A program made the translations under genes and the position numbers. Source: Mycobacterium sp. 1245111.1 (GTDB lineage: Bacteria > Actinomycetota > Actinomycetes > Mycobacteriales > Mycobacteriaceae). From it: a stretch of 64,000 bases of DNA. The stretch lies in the NCBI RefSeq assembly GCF_001673405.1, contig NZ_LZLV01000117.1:1-64000 (forward strand), in the 5' to 3' direction. Shown piece by piece: positions 48,810-58,394 of the stretch. Every line of letters starts with the position of its first letter. The first letter of the stretch is position 1. The notes under the pieces were generated by a model, which worked only from the letters and a program-made list of their open reading frames with translations, was not told the DNA's origin and made no database searches.

Positions 48810-49717
48810 CCATCCAGTTACTTGGGCGAACCGAAATCCGGCGGTTAGCCAAAGAACTCGATATCCGGCCGCGTAAATCGTTGGGGCAGAACTTCGTTCA
48901 CGACGCCAACACCGTGCGCCGAATCGTCACCGCCTCGGGCGTCAACCGCGACGACCATGTGCTCGAAGTCGGGCCCGGTCTCGGCTCACTTACCCTCGCG
49001 TTGCTCGACCGCGGCTGCACGGTCAGCGCCATCGAAATCGACCCGGTGCTGGCCGAACGGCTGCCCCAGACGGTGGCCGAGCGTTCGCACAGTGAGAGTC
49101 AACGGCTGACGGTGATCAACCGCGACGTGCTCTCTATCGGTCCCGACGATCTCGCCTCCCCGCCGACGGCGGTCGTGGCGAATCTGCCGTACAACGTCGC
49201 GGTCCCGGCAATTCTGCACCTACTCGCCGAATTCCCAACGCTGCGAACGGTAATGGTGATGGTGCAGGCCGAGGTCGCCGAGCGGCTCGCCGCCGAACCG
49301 GGCGGCAAGGAGTACGGCGTGCCCAGCGTCAAGGTCCGTTTCCACGGGCAGGTTCGTCGGCACGGGACGGTGTCGCCGACCGTCTTCTGGCCGATCCCCC
49401 GGGTCTACTCCGGACTGGTACGCATCGACCGCTACACCAACCCGTCGTGGCCGATCGATGCGAAATTCCGCCAGAACGTCTTCAGGCTCATCGACACCGC
49501 ATTCGCGCAGCGGCGCAAGACATCTCGCAACGCCTTCGTCGAATGGGCGGGGTCGGGTAACGAATCGGCAAGCCGCCTGCTGGCCGCGAGTATCGACCCG
49601 GCCCGCCGCGGCGAGACACTGACCATCGACGAGTTCGTCCGGCTCTACCAGCGTTCGGGCGACGTTGGCGACGCACCGCCGCGAGGTCAGGCTCACCCAC
49701 AAGCGTCCGCGAGCTGA
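48773..49717 (+). CDS. ksgA: 16S rRNA dimethyladenosine methyltransferase KsgA
   Basis: 314 aa from ATG 48773 behind GGGGAG, overlapping rpfB by 37 nt. RPRKSLGQNFVHDANTVRRIV, VLEVGPGLGSLTLALLDRG (motif I), EIDPVLAERL, ANLPYNVAVPAILHLLAE (NLPY), PTVFWPIPRVYSGLVRI. Dimethylates A1518/A1519 of 16S rRNA. The overlap couples its translation to rpfB, linking ribosome maturation with wall remodelling. Confidence 0.94.
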   Translation: MAGLQRTSGCSLTIQLLGRTEIRRLAKELDIRPRKSLGQNFVHDANTVRRIVTASGVNRDDHVLEVGPGLGSLTLALLDRGCTVSAIEIDPVLAERLPQTVAERSHSESQRLTVINRDVLSIGPDDLASPPTAVVANLPYNVAVPAILHLLAEFPTLRTVMVMVQAEVAERLAAEPGGKEYGVPSVKVRFHGQVRRHGTVSPTVFWPIPRVYSGLVRIDRYTNPSWPIDAKFRQNVFRLIDTAFAQRRKTSRNAFVEWAGSGNESASRLLAASIDPARRGETLTIDEFVRLYQRSGDVGDAPPRGQAHPQASAS

Positions 49718-49740
49718 CCGGCGGGCGATAGTCTCGTCCG

Positions 49741-50697
49741 GTGCCGATGGACGGGAGCACAGCAGCCGAGTGGGTGCCCACTGGGGCGGTGACGGTTCGG
49801 ACCCCCGGGAAGATCAACCTGTATCTGGCCGTCGGGGACCTGATGCCGACCGGCTATCACGAGCTGACGACGGTGTTTCACGCCGTTTCGCTGGTAGACG
49901 AGGTCACCGTTCGCGGCGCCGACGTGCTCTCGCTGGAGATCACCGGCGAAGGCGCCGGCCAGCTACCCCTCGACGAGCGCAATCTGGCCTGGCAGGCAGC
50001 CGAGCTGATGGCCGAGCACGTCGGTCGCGCACCGGACGTGGAGATCGTGATCGACAAGAGCATCCCGGTGGCCGGCGGAATGGGCGGCGGCAGCGCGGAT
50101 GCGGCCGCGGTGCTCGTCGCGCTCAACTCGTTGTGGGAACTCGGGGTGCCCCGTCGCGATCTGCACACGCTGGCCGCCAAGCTCGGTAGCGACGTGCCGT
50201 TCGCCCTGCACGGCGGCACCGCGCTGGGCACCGGTCGCGGCGAGGAGCTGGCGACTGTGTTGGCCCGCAACACTTTCCATTGGGTGTTGGCGTTCGCCAA
50301 GGGTGGACTGTCCACTCCGAAGGTTTTTCGCGAGCTGGATCGGTTGCGTGAGGTGGGCGATCCGCCGCGCCTCGACGAGGCCGGTCCGGTGCTGGCTGCC
50401 CTGGCGGCCGGTGACCCGGAGCAATTGGCGCCGCTGCTGGGCAACGAGTTGCAAGCGGCCGCGGTGAGCCTGAGCGCGCCCCTGCGCCGGGTGCTGCGGG
50501 CCGGTGTGGAGGCCGGCGCGTTGGCTGGCCTCGTGTCGGGGTCGGGGCCCACGTGCGCGTTCCTGTGCCGGTCAGCGTCCTCGGCCGTCGATGTGGGCAC
50601 CGAGCTGTCCGGCGCCGGCGTCTGTCGGACGGTGCGGGTCGCCAGCGGTCCCGTGCACGGCGCCCGGGTGGTGCCTACGCCGGCCTCCGGGGCCTGA
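49741..50697 (+). CDS. ispE: 4-diphosphocytidyl-2-C-methyl-D-erythritol kinase IspE
   Basis: 318 aa from GTG 49741 (ATG 49747 also possible). GHMP kinase: TPGKINLYLAVGD, PVAGGMGGGSADAAAVLVAL (phosphate loop), GSDVPFALHGGTALGTGRGE, VSGSGPTCAFLC. Phosphorylates CDP-ME in the non-mevalonate pathway that supplies isoprenoids. Follows ksgA after 23 nt. Confidence 0.95.
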   Translation: MPMDGSTAAEWVPTGAVTVRTPGKINLYLAVGDLMPTGYHELTTVFHAVSLVDEVTVRGADVLSLEITGEGAGQLPLDERNLAWQAAELMAEHVGRAPDVEIVIDKSIPVAGGMGGGSADAAAVLVALNSLWELGVPRRDLHTLAAKLGSDVPFALHGGTALGTGRGEELATVLARNTFHWVLAFAKGGLSTPKVFRELDRLREVGDPPRLDEAGPVLAALAAGDPEQLAPLLGNELQAAAVSLSAPLRRVLRAGVEAGALAGLVSGSGPTCAFLCRSASSAVDVGTELSGAGVCRTVRVASGPVHGARVVPTPASGA

Positions 50698-50980
50698 CGA
50701 AGCGCCGATTTCGTCACACAGTTTGGCAGTTACTTAAGGGGAGTTTAAGATTGTCGGCGGTGCTGATTTCTGGTCGAGCAACGAGCCTGGTTTCTTCGCC
50801 CGCCGTTCCCCTCGGCGGGCGTGCCGTCAGCGGCTTCGCGACGTTGCACGCGGTTATCGGTGCGCAAACGAATCGAGATCAAATCGCTGCCCAATTGTGG
50901 GCGCGCGGCTATCCCAAAGTGTGCTTGAGCAGGAGCAACATTAAGGGCTGGGCGATGGCGCCGGGACCGAGGAGGCAATC
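50698..50980. other. Intergenic region with a hairpin, no gene recognised
   Basis: 283 bp between ispE and the acyl-AMP ligase gene. Contains the hairpin at 50798-50820; no credible ORF or RNA gene otherwise. Confidence 0.4.
50798..50820 (+). terminator. Strong hairpin downstream of ispE (terminator-like)
   Basis: GCCCGCCG-N7-CGGCGGGC, 8-bp perfect stem. No T-run follows, so it may be a mycobacterial T-less terminator or a stable 3' end for ispE mRNA. Confidence 0.4.
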
Positions 50981-52615
50981 GTGAGCAGGTTTACCGACAA
51001 CATGTTCCGCAACGCTCATGAGAGCTCGCGGGGCATGGTTACCGGCGAGCCCCACGAGCCGGTCCGGCACACCTGGCTCGAGGTGCACGAGCGCGCGCGG
51101 CGCATCGCCGGCGGACTGGCTGCCGCGGGCGTCGGGCACGGTGACGCCGTCGGCGTTCTGGCCGGATTCCCGGTGGAAATCGCGCCCACGGCGCAGGCGC
51201 TGTGGATGCGCGGCGCCAGCCTGACGATGCTGCACCAGCCGACGCCGCGCACCGACCTCGCCGTCTGGGCCGAGGACACCATGAACGTGATCGCGATGAT
51301 CGAGGCCAGTGCGGTCATCGTGTCCGAGCCCTTCCTGGTCGCCATCCCGGTGCTCGAGGAAAAGGGCATCAAGGTGCTCAAGATCGGTGACCTGCTCGAC
51401 GCCGAGCCGATCGACCCGGTCGAGACCGACGAAGACGACCTGGCGCTGATGCAGCTGACGTCCGGCTCGACCGGCTCGCCCAAGGCCGTCCAGATCACGC
51501 ACCGCAACATCTACTCGAACGCCGAGGCCATGTTCATCGGCGCGCAGTACGACGTCGATAAGGACGTCATGGTCAGCTGGCTGCCCTGCTTCCACGACAT
51601 GGGCATGGTCGGCTTCCTGACCATCCCGATGTACTTCGGCGCCGAGCTGGTCAAGGTCACCCCGATGGACTTCCTGCGCGACACGCTGCTGTGGGCCAAG
51701 CTCATCGACAAGTACAAGGGCACCATGACCGCGGCGCCCAACTTCGCCTACGCGCTGTTCGCCAAGCGGCTGCGCAAGCAGGCCGAGCCGGGCCAATACG
51801 ACCTGTCGACGCTGCGGTTCGCGCTGTCGGGCGCCGAGCCCGTCGACCCCGCCGACGTCGAGGACCTGCTGGACGCCGGCAAGGCCTTCGGGCTGAAGCC
51901 GTCGGCGATCCTGCCCGCGTACGGCATGGCGGAGACGACGCTGGCGGTGTCGTTCTCGGAGTGCAACGCCGGCCTGGTGGTCGACGAGGTCGACGCCGAT
52001 CTGCTGGCGGCGCTGCGCCGCGCGGTCCCGGCCACTAAAGGCAACACCCGGCGGCTGGCCTCGCTCGGTCCGCTGCTGAAGGACCTGGAGGCCCGCGTCG
52101 TCGACGAGAACGGCAACGTGATGCCCGCTCGCGGCGTCGGCGTCATCGAGTTGCGCGGCGAATGCGTGACACCCGGCTACATCACGATGGGCGGTTTCCT
52201 GCCCGCGCAGGATGAAAACGGGTGGTACGACACCGGTGACCTGGGCTACCTGATGGAGAACGGCCACGTCGTGGTCTGCGGCCGCGTCAAGGACGTCATC
52301 ATCATGGCCGGCCGCAACATCTACCCCACCGACATCGAGCGCGCCGCGGGCCGCGTCGAGGGTGTGCGCGTCGGCTGCGCCGTCGCGGTCCGGCTGGACG
52401 CCGGGCACTCACGCGAAACCTTCGCGGTCGCTGTGGAATCCAACTCCTGGCAGGACCCGGTCGAGGTGCGACGCATCGAGCACCAGGTGGCCCACGAGGT
52501 CGTGGCCGAGGTCGACGTGCGGCCGCGCAACGTCGTGGTGCTCGGACCCGGCACCATCCCGAAGACGTCGTCGGGCAAGCTGCGCCGGGCGAACTCCGTC
52601 ACGCTCGTTACCTAA
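50981..52615 (+). CDS. pks16: Acyl-AMP/acyl-CoA ligase (Pks16/FadD-like)
   Basis: 544 aa, GTG start behind GAGGAGG. Adenylate-forming enzyme: P-loop LTSGSTGSPKAVQITHRN, LPAYGMAETTLAVSF, YDTGDLGYLMENGHVVVCGRVKDVIIMAGRNIYPTDIE, and C-terminal KTSSGKLRR Lys. Activates a fatty acid as acyl-AMP for CoA or carrier-protein transfer; the 'pks16' name does not mean a polyketide synthase. Conserved neighbour of ispE. Convergent with tetR by 4 nt. Confidence 0.92.
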   Translation: MSRFTDNMFRNAHESSRGMVTGEPHEPVRHTWLEVHERARRIAGGLAAAGVGHGDAVGVLAGFPVEIAPTAQALWMRGASLTMLHQPTPRTDLAVWAEDTMNVIAMIEASAVIVSEPFLVAIPVLEEKGIKVLKIGDLLDAEPIDPVETDEDDLALMQLTSGSTGSPKAVQITHRNIYSNAEAMFIGAQYDVDKDVMVSWLPCFHDMGMVGFLTIPMYFGAELVKVTPMDFLRDTLLWAKLIDKYKGTMTAAPNFAYALFAKRLRKQAEPGQYDLSTLRFALSGAEPVDPADVEDLLDAGKAFGLKPSAILPAYGMAETTLAVSFSECNAGLVVDEVDADLLAALRRAVPATKGNTRRLASLGPLLKDLEARVVDENGNVMPARGVGVIELRGECVTPGYITMGGFLPAQDENGWYDTGDLGYLMENGHVVVCGRVKDVIIMAGRNIYPTDIERAAGRVEGVRVGCAVAVRLDAGHSRETFAVAVESNSWQDPVEVRRIEHQVAHEVVAEVDVRPRNVVVLGPGTIPKTSSGKLRRANSVTLVT

Positions 52616-53220
52616 GCCAACGGGGACAGCCCCGAGCGCACGAGTCCCAGCGTCGTGGCGGTGATTTCGCTCAAATCTTCACGGCAGCCGTTGCGGCCCC
52701 ACCGTTCCACGCCGACAACCATTGCCGCCGCCAGCGAGGCGCCCGCGACGTCGGCGACCAGATCGATGTTCGGCACATCGGGGTAGCGCTGCTTGACGAA
52801 GTCGGTGATCACCGCGGCGAACGATGACTGCACCACTCGCAGGTGGCTGGCGACCTGTTCCCCGGTGATCAATTCGGCACGGGCGAGCGCCGCCTGCCGA
52901 ACCAATTCGAGGTCGTGCGGGAAGTTTTCGATGCTGGCCCGTACGGCATCGAACAGCGACTCAGAGAGTGGACGCTGGGCGAGCGCGTCGGCCAGCCACT
53001 CCACCTGCGTGTCGTAATCCTGAAACAGCACCGCTTCCTTGCTGGGGAAGTGCCGAAAGAACGTGCGTTCGGTGACCCCGGCTTCCTGGGCGAGCTGTTC
53101 GACGGTGACGTTGCCGAAGCCGTCGCTGGCGAAACGTTTCAAGGCGGCCTGCCGTAGCGCCTCGCGCGTCTTGGTCCGTCGCAACGTGTGCAGGTTCGGC
53201 CGCTCACTCATAGCTGGCAT
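52612..53220 (-). CDS. TetR-family regulator
   Basis: 202 aa from ATG 53218-53220 (ATG 53211 also possible). HTH at about residues 13-60 (TKTREALRQAALKRFASDG, TVEQLAQEAGVTERTFFRHFPSKEAVL). Palindrome GTCAGTACTGAC at 53241-53252 lies directly upstream. Likely represses the divergent CrtI-like flavoprotein gene and itself. Confidence 0.9.
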   Translation of the reverse strand: MPAMSERPNLHTLRRTKTREALRQAALKRFASDGFGNVTVEQLAQEAGVTERTFFRHFPSKEAVLFQDYDTQVEWLADALAQRPLSESLFDAVRASIENFPHDLELVRQAALARAELITGEQVASHLRVVQSSFAAVITDFVKQRYPDVPNIDLVADVAGASLAAAMVVGVERWGRNGCREDLSEITATTLGLVRSGLSPLA

Positions 53221-53240
53221 CCCACCACACTTCCAATTAC

Positions 53241-53252
53241 GTCAGTACTGAC
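53241..53252. promoter_or_regulatory. Perfect 12-bp palindrome, TetR operator candidate
   Basis: GTCAGTACTGAC, flanked by A/T that also match one step out. Lies in the 86-bp gap between divergent tetR and the flavoprotein gene. Confidence 0.65.
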
Positions 53253-53306
53253 ATATATTACCTCGCGGAGGGTCCTGACCTCGCATCTCGGATAAGGAGC
53301 ATGGTG

Positions 53307-54872
53307 ATGACGGACTATGACGCAATCGTGGTCGGCGCCGGGCACAACGGGTTGACCGCGGCGGCGGTTCTGCAGCGCGCCGGCATGCGGACGCTGTGCC
53401 TGGAGGCGAACACATACAGCGGCGGCATGGCGGCCACGGTCGAGTTGATCGACGGATTCCGTTACGAGATAGCCGGTTCCGTGCAGTTTCCGACCGCTCC
53501 CCAGATCACCAAAGAACTCGGGCTCGACACGTTGCCCACCGTGGACGCCGAGGTTCAGTCGGTCAATCTCGGCGACAACGGCGAAGAGCCGATGATCTTC
53601 TACCGCGACCCGATGCAGCTGATGACCCACCTCGCCGAGAAGCTCGGCGCCGAAGCCGTCACCGGCATGGCCGAGATGATCGGCTGGAGCCAGGGTCCGG
53701 CGAAGGCACTCGACCGCTTCGAGGTATGCACGCTGCCCAAGACCTTGGACGAGATGTACGCCTGCGCCGCAAACGAATACGAGCGCAGAGCCATCCACGA
53801 GGTCCTGTTCGGAACGGCGATGGACGCCATCGACCGCTTCCTGCCCGACAAGGACAAGCACGGGGTGCTGCGCGGGATGCTTGCCTTCCTCGCGATCAAC
53901 TCCACCTACCGAGGGCCCTACACCCCGGGAAGCGCAACATGTTTGGCGTTCGCGCTCGCCGTCCCGAACGAGGGAGCGGCAATGATGACAAAGCTCGAAG
54001 GGGGAATCGGCGCACTCTGCCAGCACCTGCACGAGCTTTTCGTCTCGCATGGAGGCGAGATCAGATATCGCGCCAAGGTCGAGAAGATCCTCACCGACAA
54101 CTCCTCTGTGACGGGCGTTCGTCTCAAGGATGGCTCGGAAATCACTGCCCCCGTGGTGATTTCCAACCTATCGCCCGACTTGACCTTGATCGACATGGTC
54201 GGGGCCGATCAGCTGCCCGCCGACCTGGTCACCCGGCTCAGCGGACGCGACCATCGGGCTTCGTTCGTGCAGATCCATTTCGCGCTCGACGGGCTGCCGG
54301 AGTTCGCGCCGCCCTATGACTTTCTCAACGAGCCCGGCATGCAAGGGTCGATCGGCATCTTCGGCTCACCCGAGGAACAGCAACGCCAATGGGAGGAATG
54401 TCGGCGCGGCATCATTCCCGACAACCCGTCGATGGGCATGCAGATCCCGTCGGTCCACGATCCCGCGATGGCGCCGCCGGGGAAGCACGCCGCGAGTGCC
54501 TTCGCCTACGCGTTCCCGGTCGAATCCAGCCGCGACCTACACGGTCAGCTCAAAAACGTGATGGCCGAGAAGGTGATCGACAAGATCACCCGTTTTGCTC
54601 CCAACTTCCGCGACATCCAGATACGGCACATCACGTTTGCGCCGTACCACATGCAGACGATGTTCGCCGCTCCCTCGGGCGACTTCTGCCATGGCTTGTT
54701 GCATCCAGACTTGATGGGGCCCAACCGGCCTGGGCCCAAGGGCTTCATCGACATGCCGATTCCGATCGACGGTCTTTACCTCGGCGGGGCGGGCTGCCAT
54801 GGCGGACCGGGGATCACTTTTACGCCGGGCTACAACGCCGCGCATCAGGCGCTCGCGGACCTGTCGCGATGA
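53307..54872 (+). CDS. Phytoene-desaturase-like FAD oxidoreductase
   Basis: 521 aa from ATG 53307; AAGGAG upstream spaces better for it than ATG 53301. FAD motif DYDAIVVGAGHNGLTAAAVLQRAG with LEANTYSGGMAATVEL; C-terminal FAD/substrate region LYLGGAGCHGGPGITFTPGYNAAH. The CrtI/FAD-dependent 'NAD(P)/FAD oxidoreductase' group. Not carotenoid-cluster linked; substrate unknown. TetR-regulated pair. Confidence 0.9.
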   Translation: MTDYDAIVVGAGHNGLTAAAVLQRAGMRTLCLEANTYSGGMAATVELIDGFRYEIAGSVQFPTAPQITKELGLDTLPTVDAEVQSVNLGDNGEEPMIFYRDPMQLMTHLAEKLGAEAVTGMAEMIGWSQGPAKALDRFEVCTLPKTLDEMYACAANEYERRAIHEVLFGTAMDAIDRFLPDKDKHGVLRGMLAFLAINSTYRGPYTPGSATCLAFALAVPNEGAAMMTKLEGGIGALCQHLHELFVSHGGEIRYRAKVEKILTDNSSVTGVRLKDGSEITAPVVISNLSPDLTLIDMVGADQLPADLVTRLSGRDHRASFVQIHFALDGLPEFAPPYDFLNEPGMQGSIGIFGSPEEQQRQWEECRRGIIPDNPSMGMQIPSVHDPAMAPPGKHAASAFAYAFPVESSRDLHGQLKNVMAEKVIDKITRFAPNFRDIQIRHITFAPYHMQTMFAAPSGDFCHGLLHPDLMGPNRPGPKGFIDMPIPIDGLYLGGAGCHGGPGITFTPGYNAAHQALADLSR

Positions 54873-54923
54873 CATACGTGAGCGCCGAACCCTGGTATGC
54901 GGTTTTGTGTCTGCTCGCGGGCG

Positions 54924-55244
54924 TCAGGCCTTCGAGAGTTGGTGCGGGCAATAGAATTTCGCGGAGATCATCGCGAAATCGGATGCGTCTTCCATATTGA
55001 AGCCCGGGTTACGGGCTTTCACGTCGTGGATCAGTTCCAACGCGGATTCGCCGCTGTTCAAGCATCCGCAGACGGACTTTCCGGCGCCGACCGCTCCGTC
55101 CGGGTTGGGAAAGTGAATGCCGACTTGTCGCAGAGCCCCGAGGAAGCCGGCGTCGTCGCCGGCGATGTCGGGTGGATCGCTGTAGGCCGGCGCCGCCAGA
55201 CCGATCGCGGCGAACACGCCCAGCGCGGCGATTGTCTTTTTCAT
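54924..55244 (-). CDS. DUF732 exported protein
   Basis: 106 aa from ATG 55242-55244 behind AAAGGAGG. Signal peptide (MKKTIAALGVFAAIGLAAPAYS), mature DUF732 with DDAGFLGALRQVGIHF, VCGCL and FYCPHQL Cys. Short secreted mycobacterial family, function unknown. 16 nt after the PPE gene, so one operon with two PPE genes. Confidence 0.88.
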   Translation of the reverse strand: MKKTIAALGVFAAIGLAAPAYSDPPDIAGDDAGFLGALRQVGIHFPNPDGAVGAGKSVCGCLNSGESALELIHDVKARNPGFNMEDASDFAMISAKFYCPHQLSKA

Positions 55245-55260
55245 GAGCAACCTCCTTTAT

Positions 55261-56661
55261 CTAACGGTGTTCGGACGGGCTGACTTTCGCCTTGCCGCCC
55301 TTGGATAGATGAACGGCATGGACCCCGGGCACCTTGGCCAGCTGCTCCAGCAGACTGTCCAGCCCCTCTTGATCGACGTGGTGATGCTGCACGCTCTCCG
55401 GCTTCTCGGATATCTGTGCGACCATCCGCTTGAGCTGTTCGGGGGAGTGCTTGCCGGTGGAATCCTTCAGTTCTTTCAGCGGAGTGATCCGACCACGAAC
55501 GCCGTTGGCGGACGCGACGGTTGGGGCCCCGGCGCCTACCGCGCTGCCGAGCATCCCGGCCATGGACATCGAGCTGAACAACCCGACCTCGCCGAGCGCC
55601 GCCGCCGGCACCGCCTGCGTCCCGGCGGCCGATAGCGCGGCGGCCGCGGTCCGGATCGCCGGGGTGGCTGCGGCCCAGGCCGGCGGGACGGACAACTTCC
55701 CGACCAGCGTGCCGGTGTCTCCCATACTTGCCGACACGGAACTGGTCAGCCATCCTCGGCCATACCACGGGCCGAGAAGCCCGCCGCCCAGGCCCGCTTT
55801 CGGTGGCAATCCGAAGCCGGGGGCCGGACTGAACTTGAGGAACTGCGAGACCGGGAAGTTGGTGAGCAGGCCGATGTCGTTGAACTGCGTCGCGAAACTC
55901 ACTGGAGCTTTCACCGCCGAGAACATCGCCGAGTACGTCGACGCGCCGGCCGGGCCGAACAGGCCGTTCAGTAGGCCATTGAGAGTGCTGGTGTAGTCGG
56001 TGCTCAGATTGGCCAGCCATTGCAGCAGTGGTGAGCCGGTGTATGTCGTTGCGGCCGAGACTGTTTGAGCGCTCGATCCAGCCTGGGTGGCAGCGGCTTG
56101 GGCCAGCGCCGCCGACTGCGCTTCGGTACCTGCGGTGGTGGTGGTCTGCGGCGGTTCGGTGTACGGCGTCAGTTTGGTGGCGGCGGCCGAGGACGCCGCG
56201 TAGGTATCCATCGCGAGAGCGTCCTGCGCCCACATCTCGCCGTATTGGGCCTCGGTGACCGCGATCGCCGCGTTGTTCTGCCCGATGATGTTGGTCGCGG
56301 CGAGTTGGGCCAATTGGGCACGGTTGGCGGCGATTTCAGCCGGCGGCACGTGTGACGCGAACGCCGTTTCGTACGCGCTGGCGGCCGCGCTGGCCTGGCT
56401 GGCGGTCTCGGCCGCCTGCGTCGCGGTGGACTGCATCCAGGTCAGATACGGGGCGACCGCGGCCGCCATGCTCAGTGACGTCGGCCCCAACCACGGTCCG
56501 GCTGTCAGCGATGAGATCACCGACGAGTAGGAGGTCGCCGCCTGCTGCAACTCGTTGGCGAGTTCACCCCACGCGGCCGCGGCCGCCAACAATGGCTCCG
56601 ATCCCGCGCCGGTGTACATCCGGCCCGAGTTGATTTCCGGTGGAAACGCTGCATAGAACAT
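55261..56661 (-). CDS. PPE-family protein (SVP subfamily)
   Basis: 466 aa. PPE N-terminus: AFPPEINSGRMYTGAGSEPLLAAAAAWGELANELQQ, WLGPTSLSMAAAVAPYL, then the variable C-terminal part with GKLSVPPAWAAATPAIRTAAAAL (SVP motif). Exported by an ESX type VII system, usually with a PE partner, which is not here. 19 nt after the upstream PPE gene; 39% of residues are Ala/Ser/Thr. Confidence 0.94.
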   Translation of the reverse strand: MFYAAFPPEINSGRMYTGAGSEPLLAAAAAWGELANELQQAATSYSSVISSLTAGPWLGPTSLSMAAAVAPYLTWMQSTATQAAETASQASAAASAYETAFASHVPPAEIAANRAQLAQLAATNIIGQNNAAIAVTEAQYGEMWAQDALAMDTYAASSAAATKLTPYTEPPQTTTTAGTEAQSAALAQAAATQAGSSAQTVSAATTYTGSPLLQWLANLSTDYTSTLNGLLNGLFGPAGASTYSAMFSAVKAPVSFATQFNDIGLLTNFPVSQFLKFSPAPGFGLPPKAGLGGGLLGPWYGRGWLTSSVSASMGDTGTLVGKLSVPPAWAAATPAIRTAAAALSAAGTQAVPAAALGEVGLFSSMSMAGMLGSAVGAGAPTVASANGVRGRITPLKELKDSTGKHSPEQLKRMVAQISEKPESVQHHHVDQEGLDSLLEQLAKVPGVHAVHLSKGGKAKVSPSEHR

Positions 56662-56680
56662 CTCGAAAACCCCTGCCCTG

Positions 56681-57991
56681 TCAGTCTTCGAACGCCGGGA
56701 TCACGAAGATGGTGGCCGCCGCGGGGTCCGCCTCGGCGGTGACCACCCCGCCCAGTGGCGATGCGACCGGGGCGCTGCCGATCGAGCCGGTTGCGCTCGC
56801 GGCGACGGCGCGGCCGGCCAGGCTCGACAGCGCCATCTGGCCGAAGGCCTGTTCTTCGCCGCCCGCGAGCGCTGCCTCCGGGGCGCTTGCCAATTCGGTG
56901 GACAGCGCCTGTGCGACGTTGCGGATCTCCGGCGCCGCCTGCGTCCACCCCTGCGGTACCGACATGTTTCCGACCAGCATCGCGCGGCCCATCGACCCCG
57001 ATACCGGCGCGGCCCCGTACCCGGCCGACGTCAGGTGCGGGCCCAGTTCGCTGGCCAGCGGCGCCAGCGCCCCGGTGATCGGTTTCGGGCCGGCCATGAA
57101 CGCGGCGGCGGCCTGCCCGTTCTGCCCCCACGAGTACGCCTGGCCGAATGACAGGAACGGGCCGCCGGGAATCGACGTCCAGCCCTGCAGCGAATACGGA
57201 CCGGTGAGCGCGGAGAAGATCGTGTTCCAGTTCGTCAGGTCCGTCTGCAGTCCGGGCGGCAGCGTCAGAGAGGCCAATTGGGGCAAAGAGAGTCCCGACA
57301 ACAGGTTCGTCGATCCCGTCGTCGGTGATTGCACCAGCCCGTTGGCCAGGTTCTGCAACGCGGTCGGCAATGAGTTGATGAACTGCGTGATCTCCGTGCC
57401 GAGGTTCGACGCCCCGGACGTGCCGGCCTGGGCGGCAGCCGCCGACTGCTGCGCGGTGCCGGCCGGGTTGGTGGTCTGCGGTGGCTCGGTGAACGGCGTC
57501 AACACCGAGGCGCTCGCCGCGGAGCCGGCGTAACCGTACATCGCGGTCGCGTCCTGGGCCCACATCTCCATGTAGTGGGTCTCGGTGGCCGCGATAGCCG
57601 GGGTGTTCTGACCCAGGATGTTGGTGGCGACCAACATCGCCAGCAGCGCGCGATTGGCCTCGATCACCGGTGGGGGAACCGTTGCCGCGAACGCGGCCTC
57701 GTACGCCGCGATCGCGGCCTTGGCCTGGGCGGCGGTCTCCTCGGCTTGCGCCGCGGTGGTGTGCATCCAGTCGACGTAAGTGGCGGCGGCCGCCGCCATG
57801 GACTCCGACGACGGTCCCCGCCATGCGCCGCCGGTCAATCCCGAAATCTCCGACGTGTACGACGCCGCCGACGAACTCAACTCGGTGGCCAGGTGGTCCC
57901 AGGCCGTCGCGGCGGCCAGCATCGGCCCGGCCCCGGGCCCGGTATACATCCGCCCGGAGTTGATCTCGGGTGGCAGAAATGCGAAATCCAT
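56681..57991 (-). CDS. PPE-family protein (SVP subfamily)
   Basis: 436 aa. MDFAFLPPEINSGRMYTGPGAGPMLAAATAWDHLATELSS, WRGPSSESMAAAAATYVDWMH, and GNMSVPQGWTQAAPEIRNVAQAL. Same subfamily as the following PPE. ATG 57991 has AGGTGAG upstream. Lead gene of the PPE-PPE-DUF732 run; type VII secretion likely but no PE gene adjacent. Confidence 0.94.
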   Translation of the reverse strand: MDFAFLPPEINSGRMYTGPGAGPMLAAATAWDHLATELSSSAASYTSEISGLTGGAWRGPSSESMAAAAATYVDWMHTTAAQAEETAAQAKAAIAAYEAAFAATVPPPVIEANRALLAMLVATNILGQNTPAIAATETHYMEMWAQDATAMYGYAGSAASASVLTPFTEPPQTTNPAGTAQQSAAAAQAGTSGASNLGTEITQFINSLPTALQNLANGLVQSPTTGSTNLLSGLSLPQLASLTLPPGLQTDLTNWNTIFSALTGPYSLQGWTSIPGGPFLSFGQAYSWGQNGQAAAAFMAGPKPITGALAPLASELGPHLTSAGYGAAPVSGSMGRAMLVGNMSVPQGWTQAAPEIRNVAQALSTELASAPEAALAGGEEQAFGQMALSSLAGRAVAASATGSIGSAPVASPLGGVVTAEADPAAATIFVIPAFED

Positions 57992-58394
57992 GATTGCTCA
58001 CCTCCGGTGGCACGGCTGATCGCGAATATTCCCGGCAACGTTGCCGCGCATGACTTTTCGAATGTGAGCTCGTCAGTCGTATGTGAGCGATCGTGCTGTC
58101 GCCATGTTCGCAAGACGTTCCCCGGGTGTAACGCGCGGGAAAATTGGCATTCACCCCGCGTTGAACTGCGCTGTGAAGGAAACTGTTTGAAACAGCGGAA
58201 AATTCGACGTTGCGTCAATGTGTGCGTCGGCGGGGCGCACACGTTTCAGGCCGGATTATCGACCGGGAGAACATATTTCGCTCTCGCGATACAGCGGGGG
58301 TCCTGACCGGTGGGAGGAGAATTGAGCCGTCCGCACGGTACGCCGCGACCGCGGGTGAGTTCGGTGTAACCCGGGCTTTACGTCGAAGCGACGA
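57992..58394. promoter_or_regulatory. 403-bp upstream region of the PPE operon
   Basis: No gene seen. Contains a perfect 13-bp palindrome CTGTTT-G-AAACAG at 58183-58195 and two GTGAGC direct repeats (about 58060-58086). It lies between divergent/convergent neighbours pth and the first PPE, both minus strand, so it should hold the PPE promoter. Confidence 0.4.
58183..58195. repeat. Perfect 13-bp palindrome upstream of PPE operon
   Basis: CTGTTT-G-AAACAG, about 190 nt upstream of the first PPE start. It might be an operator; no regulator is adjacent. Confidence 0.45.
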
